64,000 bases of DNA from Arthrobacter_B citreus. Its GTDB lineage: Bacteria > Actinomycetota > Actinomycetes > Actinomycetales > Micrococcaceae. The stretch lies in assembly GCF_042429235.1 (NCBI RefSeq), contig NZ_JBHMBA010000008.1. One strand, written 5' to 3'. Shown piece after piece: positions 25,982 through 35,688 of this stretch; position 1 is the first letter of the stretch; each line of letters starts with the position of its first letter. The notes beneath the pieces were generated by a model. That model did no database searches and was not told the DNA's origin. It was given only the letters and a program-made list of their open reading frames with translations. The translations under genes were made by a program, and so were the position numbers.

Positions 25982-27244
25982 ATGAGTCCGGGCAGCCGGA
26001 GCAGCGCTGAGATTTCCGAAGGCACCGCCAAGGCGCTGCTCGAGGGCGGCGGAATGTCCGGTCCCCTTGCCGCGGCCCTGCGGCCGCTGGGCCTCCGGCC
26101 AACCGCTTGGGTCCATCTGCGGTCCCATCACCGGCCAGGGGCCGGGGTCACGGCCATGTACCGCATTGATGCCGTTCCCCGTTCCGGTCCAGTCGGTGGG
26201 CCGGGCGACACCGTGCGGCTTCATGTGGGAGCAACGACCGCGGCTCTTCCCACCGGCGCCGCCGTCCAGCAGGCTGACCTCGGCGGCATCGCCATCCGGT
26301 TGTGGGTTCACCCCCGCGACCCGGTCCTTGCCGGCCTGCCCTGGGCGACCAATGCCGAGGCCGTGTCCCGGGACGTATTCGGTGCTGACACGGCTGATGA
26401 CCGCGCATCCTTGAAACTGGTGGCATACCGCCCGCTGCGCCGTGCTGTGATCCGCGGGGCCCGTCAGGGATCCGTTGTGTACATCAAGGTTCCGCAGCCC
26501 CGGTTGGCTGCCGGCCTCCGCCAGCGCCTGCGCATGGCGGCCGCCGCGGCGTTGCCGGTTCCTCCGCTCCTGGAGCCCGCCTCCGGTGCCGGGCAGGTCC
26601 CGGACGGCGTCCTGGTACTTGGTGCGCTTCCGGGGCGGCCGCTGCACCAGCAACTGCGGCAAACCGGAGCGGACGGGCTGTACCCCGGCGCACTGGCCGG
26701 GCTCCTGGACCGGCTGCCGTCCGGGGCACTGCTCCTGCCGCGAAGGGCTGCCTGGTCCGAACGCGTTCTTGAATATGCCTCCGGCGCCGCCGTCGCACTG
26801 CCGGAAGGCGCGGAACGGATCTCCTGGTGCGCCCAGGGAGTTGCCGAAATGGTCCGCTCCACCGATCCGGGCCCGCTGGTGCCGACTCACGGAGACTTCC
26901 ACGGTGGCAACCTGCTGGTTGACGACGGCGGGAAACTGCGGATTACCGGGATGCTCGACGTCGACGGAATGGGTCCCGGCCACCGGGTTGACGACCTTGC
27001 ATGCTTCCTGGGCCACCTGACCGTGCTGGCAGCCCTGACGCCGGAGAATGCCGGGCTGCGGACCGCCGCCGAACGCTGTGCCCGCGACTTTGCCCGCAGC
27101 ACCGGCGCTCCTGCCCTGTACAGCCGATCGGCCGGCGTCGCGCTGACCTTGGTGGCGGGAGCCGCAGCCCGCGGCCCGGATGCCGCCCGGCGGGCGCTGG
27201 ATGCCGCCGAGGAACTATTGGTCCGGTCCCGCAGCCGCTGCTGA
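25982..27244 (+). CDS. APH/choline-kinase-fold phosphotransferase family protein
   Basis: A 420-residue protein with the aminoglycoside-phosphotransferase fold in its C-terminal half: the catalytic loop THGDFHGGNLL (HGDxHxxN) and, about 25 residues later, LDVDGMGPGHRVDDLA, the metal-binding Asp segment. The N-terminal third is less conserved. Such proteins phosphorylate small alcohols or act in maltose/trehalose or antibiotic metabolism; the substrate cannot be inferred. It follows the preceding membrane protein by 12 nt and overlaps the convergent Lrp gene by 30 nt. Confidence 0.78.
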   Translation: MSPGSRSSAEISEGTAKALLEGGGMSGPLAAALRPLGLRPTAWVHLRSHHRPGAGVTAMYRIDAVPRSGPVGGPGDTVRLHVGATTAALPTGAAVQQADLGGIAIRLWVHPRDPVLAGLPWATNAEAVSRDVFGADTADDRASLKLVAYRPLRRAVIRGARQGSVVYIKVPQPRLAAGLRQRLRMAAAAALPVPPLLEPASGAGQVPDGVLVLGALPGRPLHQQLRQTGADGLYPGALAGLLDRLPSGALLLPRRAAWSERVLEYASGAAVALPEGAERISWCAQGVAEMVRSTDPGPLVPTHGDFHGGNLLVDDGGKLRITGMLDVDGMGPGHRVDDLACFLGHLTVLAALTPENAGLRTAAERCARDFARSTGAPALYSRSAGVALTLVAGAAARGPDAARRALDAAEELLVRSRSRC

Positions 27245-27733
27245 ACGGCCCTGCCCGGCGGGCACCAGCTTCTCCAGCAGCGGTTCGCTGCGGTACGGAA
27301 TGTGCTCATGCAGGGCCAGCACGGTCTCGGTGCGGATCACGCCCTTGATGCGCAGCACCGAGCGCAAAGCCTGCTGCAGATGCTGCGTGTCGGTGGCAAC
27401 AAGGCGGCACCAGACATCGCCGTGGCCGGAAATCTCATGGACTTCGAGGATCTGGGGGAGGGTGCGGAGCCCGGCAATCACTGTGTCGAGCTCCCGGTGG
27501 GACACCTCGATGGTCACGAAGGCGAGGACGTCATAGCCCAGACGTGCAAGGTCCACGTCGCGTCCGCCGCGGCGCACGAGTCCGGCCCTGTCCAGATGCT
27601 TCAAATGGCTTTGCGTGGTGTTCCGGGCAATGCCAAGAGTCTCGCTCAGGTCACCGATCTGGGCACGCGGATCCCGCACCAGCTCCAGCAGCAGCCGCAA
27701 ATCGATGGCATCCAAATTGCCCATTGCGCGCAT
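27215..27733 (-). CDS. Lrp/AsnC family transcriptional regulator
   Basis: A 172-residue regulator. The N-terminal winged helix-turn-helix contains IGDLSETLGIARNTTQSHLKHLDRAGLV; the C-terminal RAM domain includes ILEVHEISGHGDVWCRLVATD, the ligand/oligomer segment. ATG 27733 or the ATG three codons later (27724) could be the start. It is divergent from an MFS transporter across 195 nt, and Lrp-family proteins often control an adjacent divergent exporter, so that gene is the likely target. Its 3' end overlaps the phosphotransferase gene. Confidence 0.9.
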   Translation of the reverse strand: MRAMGNLDAIDLRLLLELVRDPRAQIGDLSETLGIARNTTQSHLKHLDRAGLVRRGGRDVDLARLGYDVLAFVTIEVSHRELDTVIAGLRTLPQILEVHEISGHGDVWCRLVATDTQHLQQALRSVLRIKGVIRTETVLALHEHIPYRSEPLLEKLVPAGQGRSAAAAGPDQ

Positions 27734-27928
27734 CTCCTCTCAAGGGAAACAGAGAATATTGATCGAAACGGTCAATTGTCGAAGATTTTGTGCTCCATAA
27801 GACCTTGCAGGCCCCATCCTATAGGGGAAATAGTCAAGAATCTTGATATGGACGCCATGCGCCGGTGGCCCTGCTCTGAGCGGGCCGTGCCGTGGCGGAC
27901 CGGCGAAGCGAAGGGTAATAAACGCGCG

Positions 27929-29176
27929 GTGACAGTGCTGAACGAACTGCGGATGCGGCCGGCCACAGCCGGCGGACGCCGCGAATGGGACGCCGCCCGC
28001 CGGCCGCGCCTGGTGCTGACCCTCGCGGTCATGACAACACTGCTGGTCGGTGCAAACCTTGCCACTCCGCTCTATCCGCTGCTAGGGGTGCGCCTGGGCC
28101 TGACCCACTTTGGCGTGACCGTGGCGTTCGCCGCGTATGTGCTGGTCCTGGTGGCCGGGCTGCTGCTCGTGGGGCACTGGTCTGACTTCATCGGCCGCCG
28201 TGCGGCCCTGGTGCTGGCCGGCGTCGTCAGCCTCCTTGGCGGGGTCCTGTTCGGCACCGCCACCAGCATTGAGGCACTCATTGCCGGCCGTGCGCTGCAG
28301 GGAGCATCAGTGGCACTGGCAACGGGCGCGAGTTCAGCGGCGCTGCGTGAACTGCTGCCGCACCGTCCGGAATGGGCCACCCGGTTCACCCTGATGGTTT
28401 CCGCCGGGGGAGTGGCTGCCGGCCCCATCATCGGCGGGCTCCTGTCCCTGCTGCCGGCACCCACCCTGACACCGTTCCTTATCCATTCACTGGTGCTCGC
28501 CGGCCTGCTGGTTCCCTTGTGCCTGCTCAAGGCACGTCCGGCCATTGCGGCACCACCGCTGGGACGGGCACTTGCCGCATTGCGCCCGCGCCGCCTCGCC
28601 GTCTCGCACCAGGCCCGCGCACAGTTCTGGCTGGCTTCCGTCACCGGCTTCCTGAGCTTTGCTGTCTTCGGCTTCTACCTTTCGCTTGCTCCCACGTACT
28701 TCGCCGGCATAGCCGGCACCTCCGCCCGGCCCGTGGTGGGGCTGCTGGCCGCGCTTGCGCTGGCGGCGTCCGCCGTCAGCCAGCTCACCGGCATCCGCGG
28801 CCGGCTGGCGGTTCCGGCCGGCCTGGCCCTGATGGGTGCCGGAGTTGCACTGATTCCCGCGGCCGGGGCGCTGGGCAGCGTTGCCCTCCTCGTTGCCGCT
28901 TCGCTTGCCGCCGGTTTCGGTCAGGGCATGGCCTTCCGGACAGTGTTCAATGACGTCGCAGCAAAGGTGGAACCGGCCCAGCATGCCCAGATCATCAGCA
29001 CCGTGTACGTGATCACTTATCTGGGCAGCGCCATTCCCGTGCTGGGGCTCGGCGCAGCGGGAGCTGCCTGGGGCCTGCCGGCGGCGGTGGCGTGGTTCTC
29101 GGCCGCCATTGCACTGAGCTGTGCCGTCCTCTGCGTCTATGCACTGATCCGGCTGCGGCGGAGCACGCCCGCCTGA
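27929..29176 (+). CDS. MFS transporter, drug/metabolite efflux type
   Basis: About 415 residues with 12 predicted transmembrane helices. The motif A region between helices 2 and 3 reads GHWSDFIGRRAALV (variant of GxxxDxxGRR) and helix 5 has a motif C-like GPIIGGLL segment, which favours a proton-coupled exporter. The true start is uncertain: GTG 27929, GTG 27935 and ATG 27953 are all in frame. It is divergent from the Lrp regulator. The substrate is unknown. Confidence 0.85.
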   Translation: MTVLNELRMRPATAGGRREWDAARRPRLVLTLAVMTTLLVGANLATPLYPLLGVRLGLTHFGVTVAFAAYVLVLVAGLLLVGHWSDFIGRRAALVLAGVVSLLGGVLFGTATSIEALIAGRALQGASVALATGASSAALRELLPHRPEWATRFTLMVSAGGVAAGPIIGGLLSLLPAPTLTPFLIHSLVLAGLLVPLCLLKARPAIAAPPLGRALAALRPRRLAVSHQARAQFWLASVTGFLSFAVFGFYLSLAPTYFAGIAGTSARPVVGLLAALALAASAVSQLTGIRGRLAVPAGLALMGAGVALIPAAGALGSVALLVAASLAAGFGQGMAFRTVFNDVAAKVEPAQHAQIISTVYVITYLGSAIPVLGLGAAGAAWGLPAAVAWFSAAIALSCAVLCVYALIRLRRSTPA

Positions 29177-29235
29177 CGTTCCGCCATGGGCCGGCGGGCG
29201 TACCCAGCCGTCCCGATGGAAAGTAGGCTTGTTCA

Positions 29236-30162
29236 ATGCACCTTTCCCGCGATACGACCCCGGCCGGCGCCGGGGGCAGCGTCATCGGACTCGATATCGG
29301 CGGCACCAAGACCCACGGATTGCTCCTGCGCAACGGAGTTCCGGCGGCGGAAGCAGTGGCGGGCAGCGCCAACGTGCAAAACGTCAGCGCCGAACAGGCC
29401 GCGGCAAACCTCGCCGAAATCTTCACTGCGCTGGACGCCGGCCCGGTGGACCGGGTCATCGCCGGTTCGGGCGGCATCGACACGGACGACGACGCAGCGG
29501 CACTGCGCGCGCTGATCGCCCCTTATGTTCCGGGCGCGGCGGTGGACGTCATCCACGACACCCGCCTGATCCTGGCCGCCGGCGAGGCTCCGGCCGGCAT
29601 CGCGGTGATCGCAGGAACCGGTTCGGTGGCCTGGGGGCTGAACCCGGCCGGACAGGAAGCACGGTGCGGCGGATGGGGATACCTGCTGGGTGACGAGGGC
29701 AGTGGTTACTGGGTGGCGCGGGAAGCGGTGCGCCATACCCTGCGCATCTTCAACCTCGGCCAGGAACCGGATGCGCTGGCCGCTGCCGTCATGCGGGCCT
29801 GCGCAGTGGCCGAACCCGTCCAACTCATTTCACTCTTCCATTCCCGCGAAACCGGGCGGCGCTACTGGGCAGGCAAAGCGGGCGTCGTCTTCGATGCAGC
29901 GCTGCAGGGAAACAGCGCCGCCGTTGAGATCGTGGCGTCCGCGTCACGCCATCTGGCCGGGCTGGCAGCGGACACCGCCCGCCTGCTCGGCATCGACGGG
30001 CCCGTGGTGGTGGGCGGCGGCCTAGGCATGCACCAGCCGCTGCTGCAGGAACAGCTGCGGCAGGACCTGGAACGCGCAGGGCTGCGGGAAATCCGCTTCC
30101 TGCACCGCGACCCGGTCCACGGAGCCGGCTTCCTCGCGGCGGGGGCTTCGCCGCGTGGCTGA
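29236..30162 (+). CDS. BadF/BadG/BcrA/BcrD ATPase family, N-acetylglucosamine kinase-like
   Basis: A 308-residue ASKHA-fold kinase. Phosphate-1 motif VIGLDIGGTKTHGLLL, phosphate-2 segment GIAVIAGTGSVAWGLN with GWGYLLGDEGSGYW, and adenosine segment VVVGGGLG are visible. These fit N-acetylglucosamine kinases in the BadF family. It overlaps the following Nudix gene by 8 nt, so both are probably in one transcript. Confidence 0.87.
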   Translation: MHLSRDTTPAGAGGSVIGLDIGGTKTHGLLLRNGVPAAEAVAGSANVQNVSAEQAAANLAEIFTALDAGPVDRVIAGSGGIDTDDDAAALRALIAPYVPGAAVDVIHDTRLILAAGEAPAGIAVIAGTGSVAWGLNPAGQEARCGGWGYLLGDEGSGYWVAREAVRHTLRIFNLGQEPDALAAAVMRACAVAEPVQLISLFHSRETGRRYWAGKAGVVFDAALQGNSAAVEIVASASRHLAGLAADTARLLGIDGPVVVGGGLGMHQPLLQEQLRQDLERAGLREIRFLHRDPVHGAGFLAAGASPRG

Positions 30163-30604
30163 GGACTTTGACGTCCGGATCGGCGCGTATGCCGTCGTCA
30201 TCCGGGACGGCAGCATCCTGCTCTCGCATTGGAACGACCACGGCTATTCCGGCTGGACACTGCCCGGCGGCGGCCTGGAAGCGCGCGAAGACGCCCCCGC
30301 CGCCGTCGTGCGTGAAGTCCGCGAGGAAACAGGCTTCGGCGTAGAAACGCAGGAACTGCTCGGCGTGGACAGCATCTTCATTCCGCCCGAACGCCGGTTC
30401 CCCGGCGATAACCGCCGCCTGCTGCATGCGCTGCGGATTATCTATCGGGCCCGGGTCACCTCGGGAACGCTGACCCATGAGCTGGGAGGCAGCACCGACC
30501 AGGCCGCATGGGTGCCCCTGGACCGGGTTTCGGAGCTGGGCGCCACACCACTGGTGCAGGTGGGGCTTAAGCTGGCCATCCGGAACGCCGCCGGCACCGA
30601 ATGA
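30155..30604 (+). CDS. Nudix hydrolase
   Basis: A 149-residue protein with a complete Nudix box, GGGLEAREDAPAAVVREVRE followed by ETGF, matching Gx5Ex7REUxEExGU. It hydrolyses a nucleoside diphosphate linked to another moiety; the substrate is unknown. GTG 30155 overlaps the end of the kinase gene. Confidence 0.92.
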   Translation: MAEDFDVRIGAYAVVIRDGSILLSHWNDHGYSGWTLPGGGLEAREDAPAAVVREVREETGFGVETQELLGVDSIFIPPERRFPGDNRRLLHALRIIYRARVTSGTLTHELGGSTDQAAWVPLDRVSELGATPLVQVGLKLAIRNAAGTE

Positions 30605-30701
30605 ACAACTGGACTACTCCAAGCCGGTGTCCTACCGTTTGAACTCACGGCAGGACACCAGCTCCGCAGGACCCCCCAAGATTCCAACGGAAGGCTTCCC
30701 C

Positions 30702-31844
30702 ATGACCCCGACGGACCCCGCACGCCGGACCGCCGAGCCGATGATCAGCTTCCGCGGCGTGACCAAGTCCTATGCCGGATCTCCGGCTCCTGCCGTGGAC
30801 GCCCTGAGCATGGACATTGCCCGCGGTTCGGTGACCGTGTTTGTCGGTCCGTCCGGCTGCGGAAAGACCACCTCGCTGCGGATGATCAACCGCATGATCG
30901 ACCCCACCTCCGGCTCCATCACCGTGGACGGCACCGACGTCAGCGAGGTCAAGGCGCCGGAGCTGAGGCGCTCCATGGGATACGTCATGCAGTCCGCCGG
31001 CCTCATGCCGCACCGCACCGTGCTGGACAACGTTGCCACCGTTCCCCGGCTCCTCGGGCAGACCAAGGCCAGGGCCCGGGCCCGTGCGGCGGAACTGCTC
31101 GACGTCGTCGGGCTCGCTTCGGCACTGGGCGGACGATACCCGGGCCAGCTCTCCGGCGGGCAGCAGCAGCGGGTGGGCGTGGCCCGCGCGCTCGCCGCCG
31201 ACCCTCCGGTGCTGCTCATGGACGAACCTTTCAGCGCCGTGGACCCCGTTGTCCGCGCCGAGCTTCAGGACGAGCTGCTGCGGCTGCAGCGGGACCTGGC
31301 CAAGACCATCGTTTTTGTCACCCACGACATTGACGAAGCAACCATTCTCGGCGACAAAGTCGCCGTGTTTGCCGTGGGCGGGCGGCTGGCGCAGTACGCC
31401 GCGCCCGAGGAGATCCTGCGGGCGCCGGTGGATGACTTCGTGGCCGGATTTGTCGGCCGTGACCGGGGCTTCCGGCATCTGTCCTTCCAAGCGGGCCAGG
31501 ACGTTCCGGTGCATCCGGTCCAGCTGCTGGATCCGGCCCGGCTGGCCGATCCAGCGGTGGCCGTGACCGGGAACTGGGCGCTGGCGGTCGACGACGGCGG
31601 CCGGCCGCTCGGGTGGGTGCCGGCGAGGGACCGCGCAGCGGTGACATCAGCGGACCGGCTGGTGCCGGGCGGCTCGCTCTACCGCGAGGGCGATAACCTG
31701 CGCAAGGCACTGGATGCCGCGCTTTCCTCTCCCGCCGGGCTTGGCGTGGCAGTGGACAGCGAGCAGCGGGTCATCGGCGCCGTCCGCCCAAACGAAGTGC
31801 TGGCACTGATCGAACAGGCCAGGCTCCAGCGGAGCGGAGCCTGA
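30702..31844 (+). CDS. opuCA: Osmoprotectant ABC transporter ATP-binding protein (OpuCA/ProV type)
   Basis: A 380-residue ABC ATPase for glycine betaine/choline/carnitine uptake. Walker A GPSGCGKTTSLRMINRM is the OpuA/OpuC variant, followed by the signature LSGGQQQRVGVARAL and Walker B LLMDEPFSAVDPV. A degenerate CBS-like region occupies roughly the last 100 residues (ending VIGAVRPNEVLALIE), typical for osmosensing OpuCA. ATG 30702 has GGAAGG about 8 nt upstream. First gene of a four-gene operon with permease, permease and binding protein. Confidence 0.95.
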   Translation: MTPTDPARRTAEPMISFRGVTKSYAGSPAPAVDALSMDIARGSVTVFVGPSGCGKTTSLRMINRMIDPTSGSITVDGTDVSEVKAPELRRSMGYVMQSAGLMPHRTVLDNVATVPRLLGQTKARARARAAELLDVVGLASALGGRYPGQLSGGQQQRVGVARALAADPPVLLMDEPFSAVDPVVRAELQDELLRLQRDLAKTIVFVTHDIDEATILGDKVAVFAVGGRLAQYAAPEEILRAPVDDFVAGFVGRDRGFRHLSFQAGQDVPVHPVQLLDPARLADPAVAVTGNWALAVDDGGRPLGWVPARDRAAVTSADRLVPGGSLYREGDNLRKALDAALSSPAGLGVAVDSEQRVIGAVRPNEVLALIEQARLQRSGA

Positions 31845-31845
31845 G

Positions 31846-32619
31846 ATGGAATGGTTCCTCTCCCACACCGACCAGGTGTTCCGGCTGACCGGACTGCACC
31901 TGTACCAGTCGATTGTGCCGCTGGTGCTCGGCGTCATCATCGCCGTGCCCGTTGCGGCCATGATCCGCAGCAACAAGCGCCTGAGCGGAGCGGTGATCGC
32001 CACCGGCTCGCTGCTCTACACCATCCCCTCCCTGGCCCTGTTCGTGACCCTGCCGGCCATCCTGGGCACCCGGATCCTGGACATCAGCAACATCATCATC
32101 GCCCTGACCATCTACGCCGTGGCCCTGATGCTGCGCGTGGCAGTGGATGCCTTCGACTCAGTTGACGACGGCGTGAGGCAGGCTGCCACCGCCATGGGCT
32201 ACCGGCCGCTGCGCCGGTTCCTGACCGTGGACCTGCCGCTGTCGGTTCCGGTGCTGATTGCCGGGCTGCGTGTGGTCTCGGTCAGCAACATTTCCATGGT
32301 CAGCGTGGGAGCACTGATCGGCGTGGAAAACCTGGGCTTCTTCTTCCGGGACGGGCTCCGGCGGTACTTCATCACCGAAATCGTGGTCGGCATCATCGCC
32401 ACCCTGGTGCTGGCCTTCCTCATGGACCTGGTCTTCGTGCTCCTGCAGCGGATCCTGACCCCGTGGCTGCGCGCAGGACGGTCCGGCGGCAAATCGGCCG
32501 CGGGACCGGACGCGGGCAAGCCGGCAGGCCGCAGCGGCACCGGCAGCACCGCCGGCGGAACCGGAGTGCCGGGGAGCACGCTGGCCACCGCACCCGACGC
32601 CGCGCTGAAGGGGGCCTGA
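31846..32619 (+). CDS. opuCB: Osmoprotectant ABC transporter permease (OpuCB type)
   Basis: A 257-residue inner-membrane permease with about six transmembrane segments. The coupling-loop region DSVDDGVRQAATAMGYRPLRRFLTVDLPLSVPVLIAGLR is the EAA motif of this class. The C-terminal 45 residues are Gly/Ala/Ser-rich and unlikely to be structured. It begins one base after opuCA ends. Confidence 0.94.
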   Translation: MEWFLSHTDQVFRLTGLHLYQSIVPLVLGVIIAVPVAAMIRSNKRLSGAVIATGSLLYTIPSLALFVTLPAILGTRILDISNIIIALTIYAVALMLRVAVDAFDSVDDGVRQAATAMGYRPLRRFLTVDLPLSVPVLIAGLRVVSVSNISMVSVGALIGVENLGFFFRDGLRRYFITEIVVGIIATLVLAFLMDLVFVLLQRILTPWLRAGRSGGKSAAGPDAGKPAGRSGTGSTAGGTGVPGSTLATAPDAALKGA

Positions 32620-32621
32620 CC

Positions 32622-33413
32622 ATGCCCGTAACCATCCCGCGCACCGAGTACACCAGCAGCAGTGCCATGGGCCAGGGCTGGGAATGGCTCACTGACCCCG
32701 CCAACTGGACCGGCTCCGCCGGGATTCCGCTGCGCACCATGGAACATCTGCAGTACACCGGCCTGACCCTGCTGATTGCCGTTGCCATCGCTGTCCCGCT
32801 GGGCCTGTACATCGGCCACACCGGCCGCGGCCAGGTTGCGGTTGTCGCCGTCTCGGGACTGCTGCGCGCCCTGCCAACCCTCGGAATGCTGACCCTGTTC
32901 GTGCTGCTCGCCGGGCTGGGCCTGATGCCGCCCATCTGGTCCCTGGTCCTGTTGGCGGTTCCGCCGCTGCTGGCGGGGACATACTCGGGGATCGCCTCGG
33001 TGGACCGCAGCATCGTGGATTCCGCCCGCAGCATGGGCATGACCGAACTCCAGATCCTCTTCCGGGTGGAAGTGCCCAACGGCATGAAGGTGATGTTCGG
33101 CGGGCTGCGCGGCGCCACCCTGCAGGTGGTGGCCACCGCGGCCGTGGTGGCCGTCATCAATCTGGGGGGACTGGGCCGGTACCTCATCGACGGGCTGGCC
33201 CTGGGCGACTACGGCCGGGTCTTTGGCGGCGCGGTCATCATCGCTGCGCTGGCGCTCGCGGTCGACGGCGTGATTGCGTTGGCGGCACGGCTTTTCATTT
33301 CACCCGGTCTCCAAGACCGCCACCCGTCTCCGGCGGCTGCCGCCGCCGATAAAGCACCCATACCTACCGGAGGCGGAACTGCCGCCGCCGGCTCACTAGG
33401 AGGAAAACAATGA
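32622..33413 (+). CDS. opuCD: Osmoprotectant ABC transporter permease (OpuCD type)
   Basis: A 263-residue permease paired with the one upstream. The coupling motif is VDRSIVDSARSMGMTELQILFRVEVP. ATG 32622 is chosen 2 nt after the previous stop, although the frame is open further upstream. The stop overlaps the binding-protein start (ATGA). Confidence 0.94.
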   Translation: MPVTIPRTEYTSSSAMGQGWEWLTDPANWTGSAGIPLRTMEHLQYTGLTLLIAVAIAVPLGLYIGHTGRGQVAVVAVSGLLRALPTLGMLTLFVLLAGLGLMPPIWSLVLLAVPPLLAGTYSGIASVDRSIVDSARSMGMTELQILFRVEVPNGMKVMFGGLRGATLQVVATAAVVAVINLGGLGRYLIDGLALGDYGRVFGGAVIIAALALAVDGVIALAARLFISPGLQDRHPSPAAAAADKAPIPTGGGTAAAGSLGGKQ

Positions 33414-34372
33414 TCCAGCACACGCGCCGGAACCCCCGGCGGAAGGGCCTGGCTGTCCTGGCCGGAGGCTTCACCATGGCCCTCGTCCTGGCCGGCTGCA
33501 GCGGAGGCGGCGGTGACCCGCTGGCCTCCGAAGAGCCCTCGGAACCTGCTGCTTCCGGCACGGCGGAGACCATTGTGGTGGGTTCGGCTGACTTCCCCGA
33601 GTCCAGCACCCTCGCCGAAATCTACGCGGGCGCACTCAACGGCGCCGGCATCCAGGCCGAGACCAAGCTGGGCATTGGTTCACGCGAGGTCTACCTTCCC
33701 GCACTCGAAGACGGGTCCATTGACCTGATCCCGGAATACACCGGCGCGCTGCTCGTGGGAGTGGACTCGGATACTGAACTGGTGGACGCCGGCGAGATTG
33801 TCGATGCCCTGCCCGCAGCCCTGCCGGAGGGACTGGTCATCCTGGAACCCTCGGACGCCGAGAACAAGGACGCGATGGTGGTCACCCAGGCCACGGCGGA
33901 GAAGTACTCGCTGGAGAGCATCGAGGACCTGGCCAAGGTATGCGACCAGCTGACGCTGGCCGCACCGGCGGAGTTCCAGGAACGAGCCCAGGGCCTGCCC
34001 GGCCTGGAGGAGAAGTACGGCTGCGTCTTCAAGGAGTTCACTCCCATCGGCGACAGCGGCGGCCCGCTCACGGTGGACGCCCTGCTCAAGGACGAAGTGC
34101 AGGTGGCCGACATCTACACGACGACCCCCGCCATCGAGGAGAACGACCTGGTGGTTCTTGAGGACCCGAAGCAGAACTGGCCCGCCCAGCAGGTGGTGCC
34201 CCTTGCTTCCGGGGAAGCGCTGTCGGATGAAGCCACCGAGGTGCTGAACCAGGTGTCGGCGCAGCTGACCACCGAGGACCTGATTGAGCTCAACCAGGCA
34301 GTAAGCGGGGACCAGAAACTCGACCCCAGCGAGGCCGCCCGGATGTGGCTGGAGGAAAAAGGCTTCGCCTAA
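33410..34372 (+). CDS. opuCC: Osmoprotectant ABC transporter substrate-binding lipoprotein (OpuCC type)
   Basis: A 320-residue lipoprotein with lipobox LAGC, a Gly/Ser/Glu-rich linker and a two-lobed binding domain of the OpuAC/ProX family: VGSADFPESSTLAEIYAGAL and IPEYTGALL are characteristic. It captures betaine, choline or carnitine outside the membrane. AGGAGGAAAA precedes the ATG. Last gene of the operon. Confidence 0.95.
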   Translation: MIQHTRRNPRRKGLAVLAGGFTMALVLAGCSGGGGDPLASEEPSEPAASGTAETIVVGSADFPESSTLAEIYAGALNGAGIQAETKLGIGSREVYLPALEDGSIDLIPEYTGALLVGVDSDTELVDAGEIVDALPAALPEGLVILEPSDAENKDAMVVTQATAEKYSLESIEDLAKVCDQLTLAAPAEFQERAQGLPGLEEKYGCVFKEFTPIGDSGGPLTVDALLKDEVQVADIYTTTPAIEENDLVVLEDPKQNWPAQQVVPLASGEALSDEATEVLNQVSAQLTTEDLIELNQAVSGDQKLDPSEAARMWLEEKGFA

Positions 34373-34396
34373 TCCCTGACCGCGGTTACGCCGCCT

Positions 34397-34437
34397 GAGG
34401 ACCCCCTTTTCGCTTCACATGCGACAAGGGGGTCCTC
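34397..34437 (+). terminator. Hairpin after the opuC operon
   Basis: Twelve-bp perfect arms, GAGGACCCCCTT and AAGGGGGTCCTC. No long T-run follows on the plus strand, so termination may be modest. Confidence 0.6.
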
Positions 34438-34459
34438 TGTCTGTGGCAACATGATTTGC

Positions 34460-35677
34460 ATGGCAGAATTCAAGCAGTCGCACAAGCTCCACAACGTTCT
34501 CTACGATATTCGCGGCCCCCTGCTGGAGCACGCCCAGCGCATGGAGGCGGCCGGCCACCGAATCCTTAAGCTAAACATCGGCAACCCGGCGCCCTTCGGT
34601 TTCGAGGCCCCGGAGGCCATCCTCGTGGACATGGTGCGGCACCTGCCCACTGCCCAGGGATACAGTGACTCCCGCGGCCTCTTTTCCGCGCGCACCGCCG
34701 TCGTGCAGTACTACCAAAGCCGCGGCATCCAGAACATCGACGTCGACGACGTCTACCTGGGCAACGGCGTGAGCGAACTGATTACTCTGTCGATGCAGGC
34801 CCTGCTGAACAACGGCGACGAGATCCTGGTGCCGGCACCGGACTATCCGCTGTGGACCGCGTCCGTGTCACTGGCCGGCGGCACGGCAGTGCACTACCTC
34901 TGCGACGAGGATGCGCACTGGTGGCCCGACGTCGAGGACCTTGAGTCAAAGATCACCGACCGGACCAAGGGCATTGTGCTGATCAACCCGAACAACCCCA
35001 CCGGCGCGGTGTACCCGGAGCACGTGGTCAAGGCGATCGTGGACCTGGCGCGCAAGCACGGGCTCATCATCTTCTCGGACGAGATTTACGAAAAGATCCT
35101 GTACGACGAGGCCGTGCACATCAACTCGGCGTCCATCACCGGCGACGACGTCCTGTGCCTGACCTTCAGCGGCCTGTCCAAGGCCTACCGCATTGCCGGT
35201 TACCGCAGCGGCTGGATGGCCATCTCCGGACCCAAGCACGAGGCTGCCGACTACATCGAGGGCATCAACCTGCTGGCGAACATGCGCTTGTGCGCCAACG
35301 TCCCGGGGCAGCACGCCATCCAGACGGCGCTGGGCGGCTACCAGAGCATCAACGACCTCATCCTGCCCGGTGGCCGGCTCAAGGCCCAGCGCGACCTCGC
35401 CCACAAGATGCTCAACGACATTCCCGGCGTGAGCTGCGAACTGTCCATGGGGGCGCTGTACCTGTTTCCGAAGCTCGACCCTGAGGTCTATCCGATTGCC
35501 AGCGACGAGCAGTTCGCGCTGGACCTGCTCAAGCAGCAGAAAATCCTGATCTCGGTGGGAACCGCCTTCAACTGGGTGCGCCCGGACCACTTCCGCATGG
35601 TCACGCTGCCCAATGTGGAGGACATCGAGGACGCCATGATCCGGCTCGCCGAGTTCCTGGGCACCTACAAGCAGTAA
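34460..35677 (+). CDS. AlaT-like PLP-dependent aminotransferase
   Basis: About 405 residues, class I aminotransferase. The N-terminal HKLHNVLYDIRGP and LKLNIGNPAPFGFEAP are characteristic of the AlaT/AlaA group (alanine/valine-pyruvate transamination). The PLP lysine lies in FSGLSKAYRIAGYRSGW; NPNNPTGAVY and the C-terminal substrate Arg segment (DHFRMV) are intact. ATG 34460 is chosen over an ATG three codons upstream by family length. Confidence 0.92.
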   Translation: MAEFKQSHKLHNVLYDIRGPLLEHAQRMEAAGHRILKLNIGNPAPFGFEAPEAILVDMVRHLPTAQGYSDSRGLFSARTAVVQYYQSRGIQNIDVDDVYLGNGVSELITLSMQALLNNGDEILVPAPDYPLWTASVSLAGGTAVHYLCDEDAHWWPDVEDLESKITDRTKGIVLINPNNPTGAVYPEHVVKAIVDLARKHGLIIFSDEIYEKILYDEAVHINSASITGDDVLCLTFSGLSKAYRIAGYRSGWMAISGPKHEAADYIEGINLLANMRLCANVPGQHAIQTALGGYQSINDLILPGGRLKAQRDLAHKMLNDIPGVSCELSMGALYLFPKLDPEVYPIASDEQFALDLLKQQKILISVGTAFNWVRPDHFRMVTLPNVEDIEDAMIRLAEFLGTYKQ

Positions 35678-35688
35678 ATCCCCGCCGG